Positions 47,857 through 59,125 of a stretch of DNA of 64,000 nt are shown here, piece after piece. Under the pieces are notes generated by a model. That model was not told where the DNA came from and searched no databases. It saw only the letters and a list, made by a program, of their open reading frames with translations. The first letter of the stretch is position 1, and the number at the start of each line of letters is the position of its first letter. Source of the stretch: Semisulcospira habei (Eukaryota; Mollusca; Gastropoda; Semisulcospiridae); NCBI GenBank assembly GCA_036245525.1, contig BTPG01000006.1, positions 90,472,229 through 90,536,228 on the forward strand, given 5' to 3'. Made by a program: the position numbers and the translations under genes.

Positions 47857-48344
47857 GTATGTAGTAGTTTGATCAGTATACATTTCATAAGATGGCTGTA
47901 GTAGAACGTTTGATAGTAAGTCCTAGTAATTAACCAACCAGATTTCCTTTTATACTGTGGCTATGAATAAAATGCCCACAATTGCTGTCAGAAAGCAGAG
48001 TCTGCAGAAAAATACAATTATTTACATAATAAGTCAGGAAACATCAACCATGATTTTTAAAAGGTGTCAAGATATTATGGCACCACCCTTGAACTGTCAT
48101 GATCTATTGATAACTTGTAGTGTGTGAGGGCTGAATGGTTTAAGTACAGTCATACTTCACACTTGTCAAATTGGTCTGGCACTACCCTGTATCTATGTCC
48201 CACTGGTGAGCTAGCCTCAGCTTTGCGCTTGCTTGGAGTTAAAACATAACACTAACAATTGATCAGTCAGTCCCACTGGTGTCTTTGGATAAGCATGTAA
48301 TGATGTACAAACAAGTTTCAAAGAAGTGCAGACATCTTCTACTG

Positions 48345-48463
48345 GGGTCCATTGCATGAGCGAGCTTAGTCCTGCGCCAGCCAATAAGCAAGGTGTGCCA
48401 CTATAGCGGTGCACCTTGCTTAGTGGCTAGTGCAGGACTAAGCTCGCTCATGCAACTGGCCCC
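48345..48463. mobile_element. AGCCACTAA-family palindrome, long form
   Basis: GGGGTCCATTGCATGAGCGA to TCGCTCATGCAACTGGCCCC, with inner arms AGCAAGGTGTGCCACTATAG and GCGGTGCACCTTGCTTAGTG. The ends show the full terminal repeat of the family. Confidence 0.8.
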
Positions 48464-48632
48464 TGGTACTTAGCTCTTTGCCTATGGATGCTAACTTCCC
48501 ATAGAACACTATCAGTGGCGAGATCCGCCCAGCCAAGCCTCACTGGCACTGCATGTGCTTCGATAATTTCAGCACTGGATGTGTCGATACACGCCATTGG
48601 ATGGCATGTGCACCGAATCCAGAAATGAACAC

Positions 48633-48846
48633 TTAACCCGTTGCATCCTGAGGCTGATTTTGGTAAATTTGCTTATTGTCCTTTGAAGGCTACATTACAG
48701 ATTAGGAGATGGATCAACCGTTTTAGTTTAAGGGTGGTGCCGGAATAGCTTGGCACCTGAGGCGCCGAGCTATTCTGGCACCACCCTTGAACTATCATAG
48801 TCAAATTTATTTCAAGTAATAGATGTATCAGGATGAAAAGAATTAA
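48633..48846. mobile_element. TTAA MITE with intact hairpin
   Basis: TTAACCCGTTGCATCCTGA and TCAGGATGAAAAGAATTAA are inverted. The hairpin AGGGTGGTGCCGGAATAGC TTGGCACC pairs with GGCGCCGAGCTATTCTGGCA. Confidence 0.85.
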
Positions 48847-48849
48847 CAC

Positions 48850-49330
48850 AATTACTTACCGGGTAGTGGCAGAGTACATAATACAGGAAAGTTACTTACA
48901 CTCTAGCAGTGAAAAACTTTTGAAAGTACCGAAAATAAATACAAAGTCCTTTGGTCAAAGATCCTTTTGTTTCCAGGCCCCAGTCATTTGGAATTTGCTT
49001 CCGAAGCACATTCATGATGCCCCCACAGTAATTTCTTTAAAAAGTCAGCTTAAAACACATATTTTCCAATCTCACTACTCTGTCTTACCAAATTCTAGTC
49101 TCTTTTCTGTTTCACAATAACATCGTGATGATCCTGTGCCTGTCCTTGTTGCGATGGTTGTTTTTGCTTTAGGTGTGTTTATGTGCTGTTAATTTTTGAA
49201 TTTGTATTGTATTTTGTGTTGGTGCTGTCTATTGATTTGTGTTTAGTTTTTAACTTTGATTTGCATTGTACAACGCTTAGAGCCTGCATTGCAGGGAGTT
49301 TGCGCTTTATAAATATAATAATAATAATTG
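48850..49330 (+). mobile_element. LINE 3' end fragment
   Basis: The frame reads TKSFGQRSFCFQAPVIWNLL, PKHIHDAPTVISLKSQLKTH, the C-terminal end typical of CR1/L2-like LINE proteins. About 200 bp of 3' UTR follow, ending CGCTTTATAAATATAATAATAATAA. Strongly 5'-truncated. Confidence 0.75.
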
Positions 49331-49966
49331 TTATTATTATTACTTAGTATGCAAAGAGCTAAGTGTAAACATAATAGTATGCACTGCAGCTTGTAAATGA
49401 CCTGTCAGTTTTGTGTGCAGATGATAAAGTAAGCAGGTTATCCCTGTTGTACTGAGCTTCAGGCCTGTACTTATAGATGTTGCTGTGTCAAAAGTTCACA
49501 CCTCGAAATGGAACAAACAAGGAAAAAATGAAGAGTTTTTCAAAAGCAGACCTACACAGGGCAATGACGGGTTCATTCCTCTATATGGATCTGCATTTGA
49601 AAAGATAACTGCTGCATGTGTGTTTGAGATATCAGGTGTTTTGTTTGTCTACATGTTGTGTGATGCTTGTAACACAGGACACAGTAATATGACCAATAAC
49701 AAGGAATTAGAAAATAATCTCAGCACACAATCTTAATAAAATTGCAGAAAGTACTTGCTACAGCCCATCAAATGGTGCACTGAAGTTTCTGGGCCACTGG
49801 TTATGTAATGGGCATACTGTGTCCTGCGTTACAAGCGTCAATCAATTTCTCACAAATGCTCTCTGTCATGAACAACAATGCAATGAACCAAAAGACCTAT
49901 GTGACTTTATTTGATGTGTCATTTTCTGTTTTAAAAATACTGTACTGTGAACACAAAAACTGCAGA

Positions 49967-51297
49967 TTTGTTTTCTCAAAATACATTACCGATGGCATGA
50001 CTATATGGAATACACTCTATAGCCTATCAATTTCAGCCAAAGCAAAGTTGTGTCCCCTATACAACTGGGGAGAAGACACCGGGGATCCATGCATAGGAGC
50101 TCGGGTGGCCTCCCCTATCACCCTATCTGGTCACGTGATGGGCGAAAGCCCGCCAGTTTCACTCTTAACTCGACCGTGGACGGTCGGGTGTTGGCCTTAC
50201 TCCGTGTTACGACCGGTTTCTTCATTCTTGTGCTTGGATTTACTGTGAACTTTACCTTGGCTTTGCCTTGTGTATTCAGCTGTGACTAGTGCTGAGCTTT
50301 GCTTCGTTTGGTGTGAATTCTACACCTTCAGCGGTCTCCTGCGTGTGGGCTTGGTGCCGACCGGTTCTTCAGCCCGGTGCTTGACTTTCCGGGAACTCTT
50401 AAGTTGGCTGCGGCCTTGTGGCTCGGCTTGTGACTGGTACACTCCTTCGTTACTGTGTGGCCTCGTGGAGTGAGTCTTCGGCGCTTCGGTGAACCCTTCC
50501 CTGCGGACAGTGTGCGGCGGATATTATGGCAGCTTTATTTGTGAGAACCTGCCTTCATTGTGGGGATTTCCAGTGGCCTTCGGACTCTCACGATGCCTGC
50601 CTTCTGTGCTCGGGCTGCTCTTCCGACAGGACCGGTGACGTGTGTGCCGATTGGAGAGAAGACCGGTGGTCCCAGCTGTGGGATTTCTACAGACGTGACC
50701 ATCCTTCCCGGCCCCAGCAGGCTCCCTGGACTTCCCTGCAGGATGGCTTCGCTCCGTCGGCGCTTGGGGCCCCACTTCGCTCCGTCGTACGGGCCCTCCG
50801 GCCCACAGGTAAGTCTCCTTCTTGTACCTTAACCACGCAGGAACTCCCTCCCCCGCTCTGAGTCTTCCGTTGGGAGTGCTCCGTCTAGGGCCTACGGGAG
50901 GTGTTAAGTTCAGGGGGTTAGGTGTCGGCACCCTCCTCCTCTTCGCTATACTTCCATATAGTAATGCCATCGGTAATGTATTTTGAGAAAACAAATGAAT
51001 TTTTTTCTAAAATGTATTTAAAAAAAACAAACTTACTGATGGCATTACTCAGATAGCCCTCCCTGCCCCACTTGCCTCTGTTGGCTAAGTGTGAAACTGG
51101 CGGGCCATCACATGACCGGATAAGGTGATAGGGGAGGCCACCCGTGCTCCTATGCATGGATCCCCGGTGTCTCCTCCCCAGTTGTGTAGGGGACACAACT
51201 TTGCTTAGGCTGAAATTGATAGGCTATAGAGTGTATTCCATATGATAATGCCATCGGTAAGTATTTTTCCAAAAAATACATTTTAGAAAAAAAATCA
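49967..51297 (+). mobile_element. Internally deleted DIRS-type element (1.3 kb)
   Basis: The left terminal repeat (about 49,967-50,165) is inverted at 51,058-51,297. At 50,953-51,055 an internal segment contains the reverse complement of the left end (GGTAATGTATTTTGAGAAAA) next to that of the right end (TTTTTTCTAAAATGTATT). This is the internal complementary region that DIRS elements use to close a circle. Only the N-terminal gag-like frame (50,526-50,861) remains of the coding part. RT, RNase H and recombinase are absent. It sits in the host gene intron. Confidence 0.82.
50526..50861 (+). pseudogene. DIRS gag-like N-terminus
   Basis: ATG at 50,526 gives MAALFVRTCLHCGDFQWPSD then SHDACLLCSGCS. 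The C-x2-C-x8-H-x3-C-x2-C pattern resembles the Cys/His motif near the start of DIRS gag proteins. It is truncated: the frame runs into the 3' flank of the deletion and ends after 111 residues. The homologous start is at 56,223. Confidence 0.65.
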
Positions 51298-52705
51298 TTT
51301 TTCTAAAATTGTGCAGTATGTGTACTGTGTCCCGCGATACAAGTGTCACACACTTTCTGTATCATAAACAACTGTGCAATGAATTAAAAAAAAAAACTTC
51401 CTGGTTGGTCATAAGTTTTTGGGAAGCATATCAAATGAGTTCTTTACAGCCAAAAGGATCTAAAAGTATGATGAACTACTATCGCTCACTCTTAACGAAG
51501 GACCAAGGACACATCTGTGCCCCATACAAGTTTTCTATGTGGTTCCCAGATCAAAATCTATATTACTACTTGAAACAGTGCAAAACAGTTTGATTTACAT
51601 CAATGAAGCAGATCTAAGTAAATTTAATAAAGCAGTACAAGGAATAATATCTATTTTTGTTGAATTATGTGACACTTATAAGCATTCTAATCGCTTGTAA
51701 CGAAAGTCATAGCCAAACGGGACAAAAAGATTTCTATGTAGCTTTACGTCGTGGAGTCGCCGTTGAGGCATCTCCGTGTACTTTCAGTGTTGTTTTTGAA
51801 GTTACTTCCTGCCAAATTCACAGCAAAGACATTTGCAGTTGGCTCCTTCTTTTTACTATCCTTGTTTAAATGCTTGTAACGATTGAACAAATAAAAGACC
51901 CCGAGTCTTCTTGGATTTGATTGAGCTGTGTGGGTGCACACACCACATTCTCTGTGGCCCACTTTGACGCAGAGATCAAAAACGAGGCACTATCTATAAA
52001 TAGTATAATGCAAATGAGGAAGAAACAGGTCAGCATGCGAGTGACGAAATCTCGTGTTCGAGAGACACAACATGCACTCGATTTTTCAGACCCTGCTGTT
52101 ATTAACTACTGAGCAATCGCAAAACGTAATCAATGGAAATGATAGGATTTTAAATGATTTATATGGGTAAATGAGTCAGTTTGGAGTGAATGCAAGAGTT
52201 TATTGTGTATAACCCAATTTCAGAAGGTGCTCCCTGGTTAAGCCATTTCTGAGCAGCTTTCAGGTGCCCACATTCTTATTTTGAAACACTAAAACCATGC
52301 TGTATAATAATTTGGCATAACCGTTTTAAGTATTTTATTTCTCAAACCATTGTCAAACACAATTACACTTAAAACGTGCAAAAACAGACAAAATATTATG
52401 TGTGATATCACTTTTACTAGAGCATGCGTTGTACTGTTGAACTTTTGGCACAGTATCACATATTCAGCCTTGAACATTAGCAGACCAGGGGTGAATGTAC
52501 CAGATATAAGAGTTAGGAAGGGATTTGTGTATGGACTGTGTCAGTGTATCAGCCTGCAAGAGCTCATGACAGGTAGTCCCGATAAGGCAACCCTGTAATT
52601 TAACCAAAACTAAAGTTAGAATGTGTATACATAGTAGTTATTATGTGATACAGGTTTGTCTTCAAGCACTGCACTTTAGCTAACTCTTGATTTGTTGTTG
52701 TGCAG

Positions 52706-52936
52706 CCACGCTGAGTGAACCGCAGCCTGAAGCACAGCCTACGTCTCCCCAGCCCGAGTGCTCCAGAATCATGGGCAACAGTCCTTCAGCTTGGTCATCT
52801 CTCAGTCCTACTCCATCTAACAGTGAGAAGAAAACACCGGTGAAGCTAAAGGACCGGTGTTATGGACCGTACTTTGGTTCCAGAACTTCCACATCACCGT
52901 TTTCCAGGTCTAGATCACCAACTCCTGACAGTGAAG
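52706..52936 (+). CDS. Host gene, second coding exon
   Basis: The acceptor TTGTTGTTGTGCAG precedes CCACGCTGAGTG and the donor GAAG|GTAAAT follows. Phase 1 in and phase 1 out, 231 nt. It encodes a Ser/Pro-rich, probably disordered linker: ATLSEPQPEAQPTSPQPE, SPSAWSSLSPTPSNSEKK, then KLKDRCYGPYFGS and SPFSRSRSPTPDSE, with several SP/TP sites. Confidence 0.75.
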
Positions 52937-53195
52937 GTAAATCAAATTAAAAAAATCAAATCAGCGCATTATATCTATAGGCGCTTTATCCCAATTGAAA
53001 ATCAGCTCAAAACGCACCCAACAATCACGCTGATCAATATGAATCACACATATTCATTCACACACTGTACATAAACACAGAATATTCATGTGGTGCTAAG
53101 GGTAAGCTCAAGCGAGCTACTGAGGTTTTTGGAAATTTAAATCGTTTGTATTTGAAATTTTATTAAGTTGCCTGAAATTGGTATGTCAAACCTGT

Positions 53196-53402
53196 TTAAC
53201 GCATTTATCCCCAACGCCCTACAGCAGGAGACGGATCAACCATGATAATTCAAGGGTAGTGCCAGATTAGCTTGGTGCCGTCAGGCACCAAGCTAATCTG
53301 GCACTACCCTTGAATTATCATGGTCGATCTATCTCCTGCAACTGGTACACAGTCATCAGGTGACACCTCTAAAATTTGTGAAATGCGGGTTAAGTGCATT
53401 AA
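53196..53402. mobile_element. TTAA MITE with near-perfect hairpin
   Basis: TTAA, CGCATTTATCCCC and the hairpin ACCATGATAATTCAAGGG..AGATTAGCTTGGTGCC / GGCACCAAGCTAATCT..CCCTTGAATTATCATGGT, then GCGGGTTAAGTGCA, TTAA. Confidence 0.85.
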
Positions 53403-53586
53403 GGAAACCACCTAACAGACTGTACAAAACTGGTTGCCGTAGACCTGTGTTCCCCATACACAGGGTCATCTAAGTACAGAAAAAGAGCATGGAACAAACA
53501 AGACGAGGATTTAATCCCAAAGTTTACCGTATTCTCTGAGCGCAGATGTGTTTTTCTTTTAGAAACATTCAGAGTTGTTCCTGTTT

Positions 53587-54144
53587 TTAACCCTTTTAGC
53601 CTCAGGACCCTGCAGCAGGAGATGGATTACTTACTTACTTACGCCTATCACCCCTCCCAGGGTATAGGCCGTCAACGAGAGACCTCCAGTGACTCCCGTC
53701 CTGTGCTTCTCCTTCAATTTTACTCCAGGTGGTTCCCAGTCTTTTGATGTCTGCTTGGAGGTCTCGACGCCAGGTGTTTCTTGGCCTGCCTCTTTTCCTC
53801 TTTCCCTTTGGCTTCCATGACAATGCCTGCCTAGTGATACTGGAAACTGACTTTCTCAGACTGTGACCAATCCATCCCCATCTTCTTCGCCCAATTTCAT
53901 TCTCTGCTGTTATCTGCTGTATTCTCTCCTGGAGTCTGATGTTGCTGATCTTCTCTGGCCAGGAGATGGATTGATCATGATAATTCAAGGGTAGTGCCAG
54001 ATGAGCTTGGCGCCTGAAGGCGCCAAGCTCATCTGGCACTACCCTTGAATTATCATGATCAATCCATCTCCAACAACTGGTACATCATCGTTAGGCAACA
54101 TCTCCAAAATTTGAGAAATGGGACCTTGGGGCTAAAAGGGTTAA
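53587..54144. mobile_element. TTAA MITE split by an RTE insertion
   Basis: The termini TTAACCCTTTTAGCC and GGCTAAAAGGGTTAA are perfectly inverted. The inner hairpin GATCATGATAATTCAAGGG / CCCTTGAATTATCATGATC is intact. An RTE tail is inserted at 53,629-53,959. Confidence 0.9.
53629..53959 (-). mobile_element. RTE-type LINE 3' end with target duplication
   Basis: The minus-strand frame reads NEIGRRRWGWIGHSLRK, ITRQALSWKPKGKRKRGRP, RNTWRRDLQADIKRLG, the conserved C-terminus of RTE-like LINE proteins, followed by a (TAAG)n tail. The 13-bp direct repeat CAGGAGATGGATT flanks it (53,616-53,628 and 53,960-53,972). Confidence 0.88.
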
Positions 54145-55219
54145 GCTTCATCCAGATTCATCTCTCTCCACCTGAACTCACCCTACCCCCTGATCCGCAC
54201 AATGACGTCACACAAACACTGACAGACACACAGCCCTTCCCACCAGCTATACGTTCTGTGGGCTGGTGTAGCCACAGCCATTCTGAAGAAGAACAAGATG
54301 GGATGACCCATGCCCACCAAGCTGCTTTTATATGAGCTTGCATGCATTTTCCACCTTTTCCACAATATGTTCGCAGACATCATAACAAACATAGAGAGAC
54401 TGTCTTCCTAAATCATATTAGAGAGGGAGAGAATTGCGTCAGCTCATACACATGTAAAACACTGATGTGCAGATGCTTTGTGTTAATTAGGAGTATTGTG
54501 CTTTGTGTATAACACTGACGCGTTTGGTGCTTTTACGTCACTGTCACTGATTGTTCTCCAGAAGTCGAGGTTTCTTACTTTTGTCATTCTTTTCTGCAAT
54601 GAATTTTTATTTTTGAAAAAGTTGAAGAGGTACAAAGCTGGCTAACAAACTCATCCAATGTCTTTCTACAAACTAGCTATATCCAAAATTTCAAGTGCAT
54701 ATAATCAAAATTACGGACTCTAATGTGGCACAACCAAATTTCTATAAACAGTCATTTAACCCTCCAATGAGACATCCAATTTCAGTATGCTCAGAGGCCA
54801 TCCTAGATCACCCTGAATGAAGCATTTCCTCTATTTTCAAGCTTGGATACACGCAAACTTCAGAGATTTTATTGTTTACATACATACGCACACACACAAA
54901 CATATGGCACTTCGCGCCAAAAGTACATTCAACAGCAAGGTTAGAGTAGCTAGATGTGATGTCATTTTTATCTTGTTAGTTCTTTGCCACTGTTTTGGGC
55001 CCGCCCACCTGTTACTTTATTGCATGCTACTGAACGGGCACCAAACAGCCCCATCTCAAAGTCTACTGTATTATAAATTCGGTAGACAAAAATGAGTGGT
55101 CTGCTTAGACAGGTGACTGTCTTATTCAGTTGGTCACCTTGAAAGGTTTGAATGTACATAATGTAATTGGCTTTGTGGTTGCAGATTTGATCCTTTTAGC
55201 CCTGACATACTAAAACAAT

Positions 55220-55320
55220 ATATACTGCAAATCGACCATTATTTTTCAAGGTTGATGCCAGAGTAGATTGGCGCCTGTAGGCACCCAGCTATTCTCGCAC
55301 CACCCTTGTAGTGTCTTGGT
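55220..55320. mobile_element. Decayed TTGGCGCC-type hairpin
   Basis: TTTTTCAAGGTTGATGCCAG, ATTGGCGCCTGTAGGCACC and CGCACCACCCTTG, with many mismatches. A fully collapsed copy (AATTCAAGGG joined to TTGATCCATC) is at about 55,545-55,620. Confidence 0.6.
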
Positions 55321-56222
55321 CAATCTTTCTTCGAAACTGTAACTTAGTTTTCAGAGTTTTTTTTCCTGGTACCTCATACCCTTGATCTAGCGTTGTTGTC
55401 GCCTGAAGTGTAATGTAGTATTCAGAGGACAGCATCTAACTTTGAATGGAACTCAGCCTCAGGGCTCATTTAATCAGATTTTATCCCCAAAGGTGCATTC
55501 CCTAAACTTTGGAGGTGTCAGCTAATGACTGTGTACCAGTTGCAGGAGATGGATTAACCATGATAATTCAAGGGTTGATCCATCTTTTGCTGTCGTGTGT
55601 CAGGGCTAAATGGTTTAGCCTGTTCACTGCCAAGAAAGCTTGAACGCCACCCAACTGCAAAAGATATAGATCCTCATCAGCCCCCACAGCTGCACTTGTT
55701 TTTTCAAAATACATTACCGATGGCATTACTATTGGAATACACTCTATAGCCTAACGATTTCAGCCCAAAGTTGTTCCTACACAACTGGGGAGGAGACACC
55801 GGGGATCCATGCATAGGAGCCCCGGGTGGCCTCCCCTTACCACCCTATCTGGTCACGTGTAGGGCAAAAGCCCGCCAGTTTCACTCTTAGCTCGACCGTG
55901 GACGGTCGGGTGTTTGCCTTGCTTCGTGTTAAGACCGGTTTCTTCATACTCGTTCTTGGATTTTCTACGAACTTTCCTTGGCTTTGGCTCAGGTATTCTA
56001 CTGTTTAGTGTTGAGAGTGCTTCGGTGTGGTTCGGCGGACTCCTGTTTGTTGGACTTGGCACCTTCCGGCTCTTCTGCCCGATGCTTGACTTTCTGTGTA
56101 CCCTTACGTTGGCAGTGGCCTCGTGGCTCGGCTTGTGACTTGTGCTCTCCTTTGTGACTGTGTGACTTTGGGGAGAGAGTGTTCGGTGAGCTCTTCCTGG
56201 CGGACTGTGTGCGGCGGACATT

Positions 56223-56520
56223 ATGGCAGCTTCACTAATGAGAACATGCCTTCGTTGTGGGGATTTCCAGTGGCCTTCGGACGCTCACGACTCCTGCCTT
56301 CCGTGTTCGGGCTGCTCTTCCGACAGGACCTGTAACATGTGCTCTGATTGGAGAGAGGACTGGTGGTCTCAGCTGTGCGACTTCTACAGACACGACCGTC
56401 CTTCCCGGCCCCAGCAGGCTCCCCGAACTTCCGCGCAGGATGGCATCGCTCCATCAGCTCGGCGGACTCTTCTTCGCTGCGTCGTCCGGGCCATCTGGCC
56501 CGCAGGTAAGTCTCCTTCTT
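56223..56520 (+). pseudogene. DIRS gag N-terminus, interrupted by a SINE
   Basis: MAASLMRTCLRCGDFQWPSD, then AHDSCLPCSGCS and CNMCSDWREDWWSQLCDFYR, a Cys/His cluster close to that of the copy at 50,526. The frame enters the SINE just after AGTCTCCTTCTTGTAC. Confidence 0.65.
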
Positions 56521-56524
56521 GTAC

Positions 56525-56957
56525 TGGGGCGGTCTGTGGTGCAGTGGTTAAGGCGCCTGCCACCAATGCCAAAGGTGCGAGGTTCGAAAACGGATTCCGG
56601 CGTCGGACTTTTCTCCTCTGGTAAGTGTCACCGTTAATTCGGGCTGACCGTCGGGGGTTCTTTCTCTGGGTACTCCGGTTCTTCCACCCCCCACCCAACC
56701 CCCCCCCCCCCACCCCCCACACTTTGGTACCGGTTTCAGGCCACTTACAAATTTCAAATACGAGCGATCAAAAATCTCTGTAACTTCAGTAGCTGAACTG
56801 ACCCTTCGTCTGTCTTGTACTGTGTTTGTCTTAAATGGCGTAAATCCGTGTCTGTTACTTGAGTGGGTTTCAGTTCGCGGCGCTTTGAGTCGATTCGCCC
56901 AAAATTGAGAAAAAGCGCCTATATAATAACAGTATTATTATTATTATTATTATTATA
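56525..56957 (+). mobile_element. tRNA-derived SINE inserted in DIRS gag
   Basis: The head has an A box TGGTGCAGTGG and a B box GGTTCGAAAAC, then a body with a C-rich run, a 3' domain AAAGCGCCTATATAATAAC and an (ATT)n tail. It differs in sequence from the minus-strand SINE at 5264, so at least two SINE families are present. Confidence 0.8.
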
Positions 56958-56959
56958 AC

Positions 56960-57690
56960 CACACTAGAACTCGCTCCCCACTCTGAGGCTTCCGAGCGGG
57001 ACAGGTGAGTGTTGGAGTTGCGCTCCCCACGCTCCGTTTTCTTCCGAGCATGGCCTGAGCTATATGATTTTGCTTCCCCCCCCCCCCCACCTCCCTGCTC
57101 CGATTTGCCTGAGCGGGCCCAGCGAGCAGAGCGTATGTCCACGCCCTCCCGCTCCGTTTCTTCTGAGCGGTCACGGCGCGACGAGCGCAAACACAAGAAG
57201 AGAGACAAGCGTAGTAAGAGAGGTAGTAAAAGAAGAGGCTGTCCCTCACCCTTCGTTTCGACTGTGTGTGACCCGAGACCATTATTTGGGCCGCCCCCTC
57301 GCTCCAAATTGTTCGAGCGGGCCTAACGTGCAGCACGTACGTCTCCCCCCCCCCACCCCCCCACCCCGTAATTTCCAGGCGGGCCCAGCGACACTTAAGT
57401 ACGCTCTCTCCTTGTTCCGAGAGTTCTGAGACGGGCCAGCGAGCCCATGTTTTGCTCCCTTCCCGCTTCGATATTTCTGAGCGGGCTTGGTGAGCCACGT
57501 TAACGTCCCCCCCCCCCCCCCCCCCCCACCCCCGCCCCGATTTTTCCAGGCGGGCCCGGAGTGACTTAGATTCGAACTCTCAGGACCGGTTCCGCCATTT
57601 TGATGATAAGCCCCCCCCCCCCCCCCCCCCCCCCCCCAACCCGGCTCGCGATCTCCGAAGTGGGCTCGGGGAGCCAGGTTTCCCCTTCCG
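56960..57690 (+). repeat. Degenerate repeats in the gag region
   Basis: A 60-90-bp unit recurs with variations: CTCCG, ATTT or TTTC, CTGAGCGGGCCCAGCGAG (for example 57,090, 57,150, 57,300, 57,375, 57,470, 57,540), separated by poly-C runs up to 33 bases. No continuous frame is preserved. Confidence 0.6.
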
Positions 57691-57705
57691 CCTCCCTTAG
57701 TTCTT

Positions 57706-59125
57706 ATGGAGCGTGCTTCACGTTACCCGCATTCCCCTTGCCGACCTCGCGTCGTAGTCAACACGGGCAGCCCCCATTCCCCCCGCCGTGCGGCGAGTGG
57801 GGGGCGTCCAAAGCCAGGCTTTGCCTTCGGCCGTTGCTCAACTGCGGTCCCGCGCTCCCCGCGACGTCCTTCTGGACAGGCTTCGTGGGCGGCTACGCCT
57901 GTTCCACGTTCACGCCGCGGCCCGTCACCTTCGGCGGACCAGCACTCTCGTAGCCAGTCGCCCTTCCTTCTGACTTCGCGCGACAGGCGATCTGTGGACT
58001 TGGATCAGGACATTCTCAGCTTACACCCTGGGGATTCCGCTTCGGTGATCTTCCTTTGGGACTCTCCCGCCGGCTCCCCCACCCCTCGCTCAGCTGTTTC
58101 GTCGCTTTCCGCCTCTTCCAGAGATGACGGCCCTTCGCTCAGCTCACAGACCTTCAGTGCTCTTGTAGAGGCCTTCCGTCTTATCTCTTCCTACCTCCCG
58201 CCAGAATTCTGCCCGCGGGAGGTAGGAAGAGATAAGACGGGACCACCCAGTGAAGAGGCAAGCGTCCGCCATGGTTGATGCCATGAGGCCTACTAAGCGT
58301 CGCAAGTCGCTCCTGCAACCGGCCGGATTCCGGGACTTCGCGGACGCTTTCTCAGCGCAGCTCTGCCAGGACAGCTTTGGTGACAACGGGGTTTTCACCG
58401 ATTCGCGGTGGCCAGCGGGTGTCAATATGAGCTTCCACCAGGACTGGTATGCGGGACACTCCCAGGCCTTCGCCGTCCCTCTTCCCACGTTGGACTCGGC
58501 AGCCAGCGACCAGGTGGGCGGTTGCAGGGTGGTCCATAATGCTTGGCCTCACCCACTAGACAGGATCGCGTCTCTAGTGCGGAATTCGCTAGCTTGTTCC
58601 AGCTTCTTAGAGTTGGCTACACAAGCTGTGCTGCGCTGTTTGGAGGACACATGGGGCCTGGAGTCTGTGTCCGCGTCCCCGCTCCACGACGTCCGATCCA
58701 TCCTTGTGGCTGCTAACTGGGCTGCCTACCGCTCTTCTACTAATGCCATGGCGGCGGCCACCTATTGTGACCTCTGGCATCGGGACTCACTCCTGCAACT
58801 CTGCTCGGATCTCCCCAAGACTGTGAAGACTCAGCTCCGCCAGGCCCCTCTCGGAGGTTCAAAGCTGTTCAGGGACACTTGGCGGATGGTGAAAGAAGCT
58901 GCTAAGGATTTGTGGCCCCGGCCTGCCACTGGCACCTCTTCGTCTCACTTTCACTCTTCCCGCACGGCCGTGGGTCGCGCCCTGCAGTCGGCTAGACCCT
59001 TTTCTCGTCCCGGGGGTTCCCGCGGTAGAGCCCGCCCCCTTCAAGCCCCTCAGCAGTCCTTCCCCGCCTCCCGGCCCTCCTGGTCCCGCGGCACCCGCAG
59101 ATCGGGGCGCGGTAGGGCCCGCTGA
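57706..59125 (+). pseudogene. DIRS gag-like main body, two frames
   Basis: Frame 1 (57,706-58,278) is Arg/Ser/Pro-rich and ends in SLSSQTFSALVEAFRLISSY. Frame 2 (58,250-59,125) has FADAFSAQLCQDSFGD, NSLACSSFLELATQAVLRC, a long helical part and a basic Arg/Ser-rich tail (SRPGGSRGRARP, RRSGRGRAR) fitting an RNA-binding capsid protein. The frame break coincides with a perfect 25-bp inverted repeat at 58,176-58,240. Confidence 0.6.

Larger units (their letters stand above)
47857..52705 (+). other. Host gene intron 1 (after the ATG exon)
   Basis: GT at 47,857 and AG at 52,704-52,705. It holds a collapsed hairpin (48,055-48,140), a family-3 palindrome, a TTAA MITE, a LINE 3' end and a 1.3-kb DIRS derivative. 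49,340-49,960 and 51,300-52,700 contain no gene I can identify. Confidence 0.7.

Noticed and set aside
54045..54335. 96-codon plus-strand frame with Pro-rich text
   Set aside because: It begins inside the MITE hairpin and has no splice or domain support.
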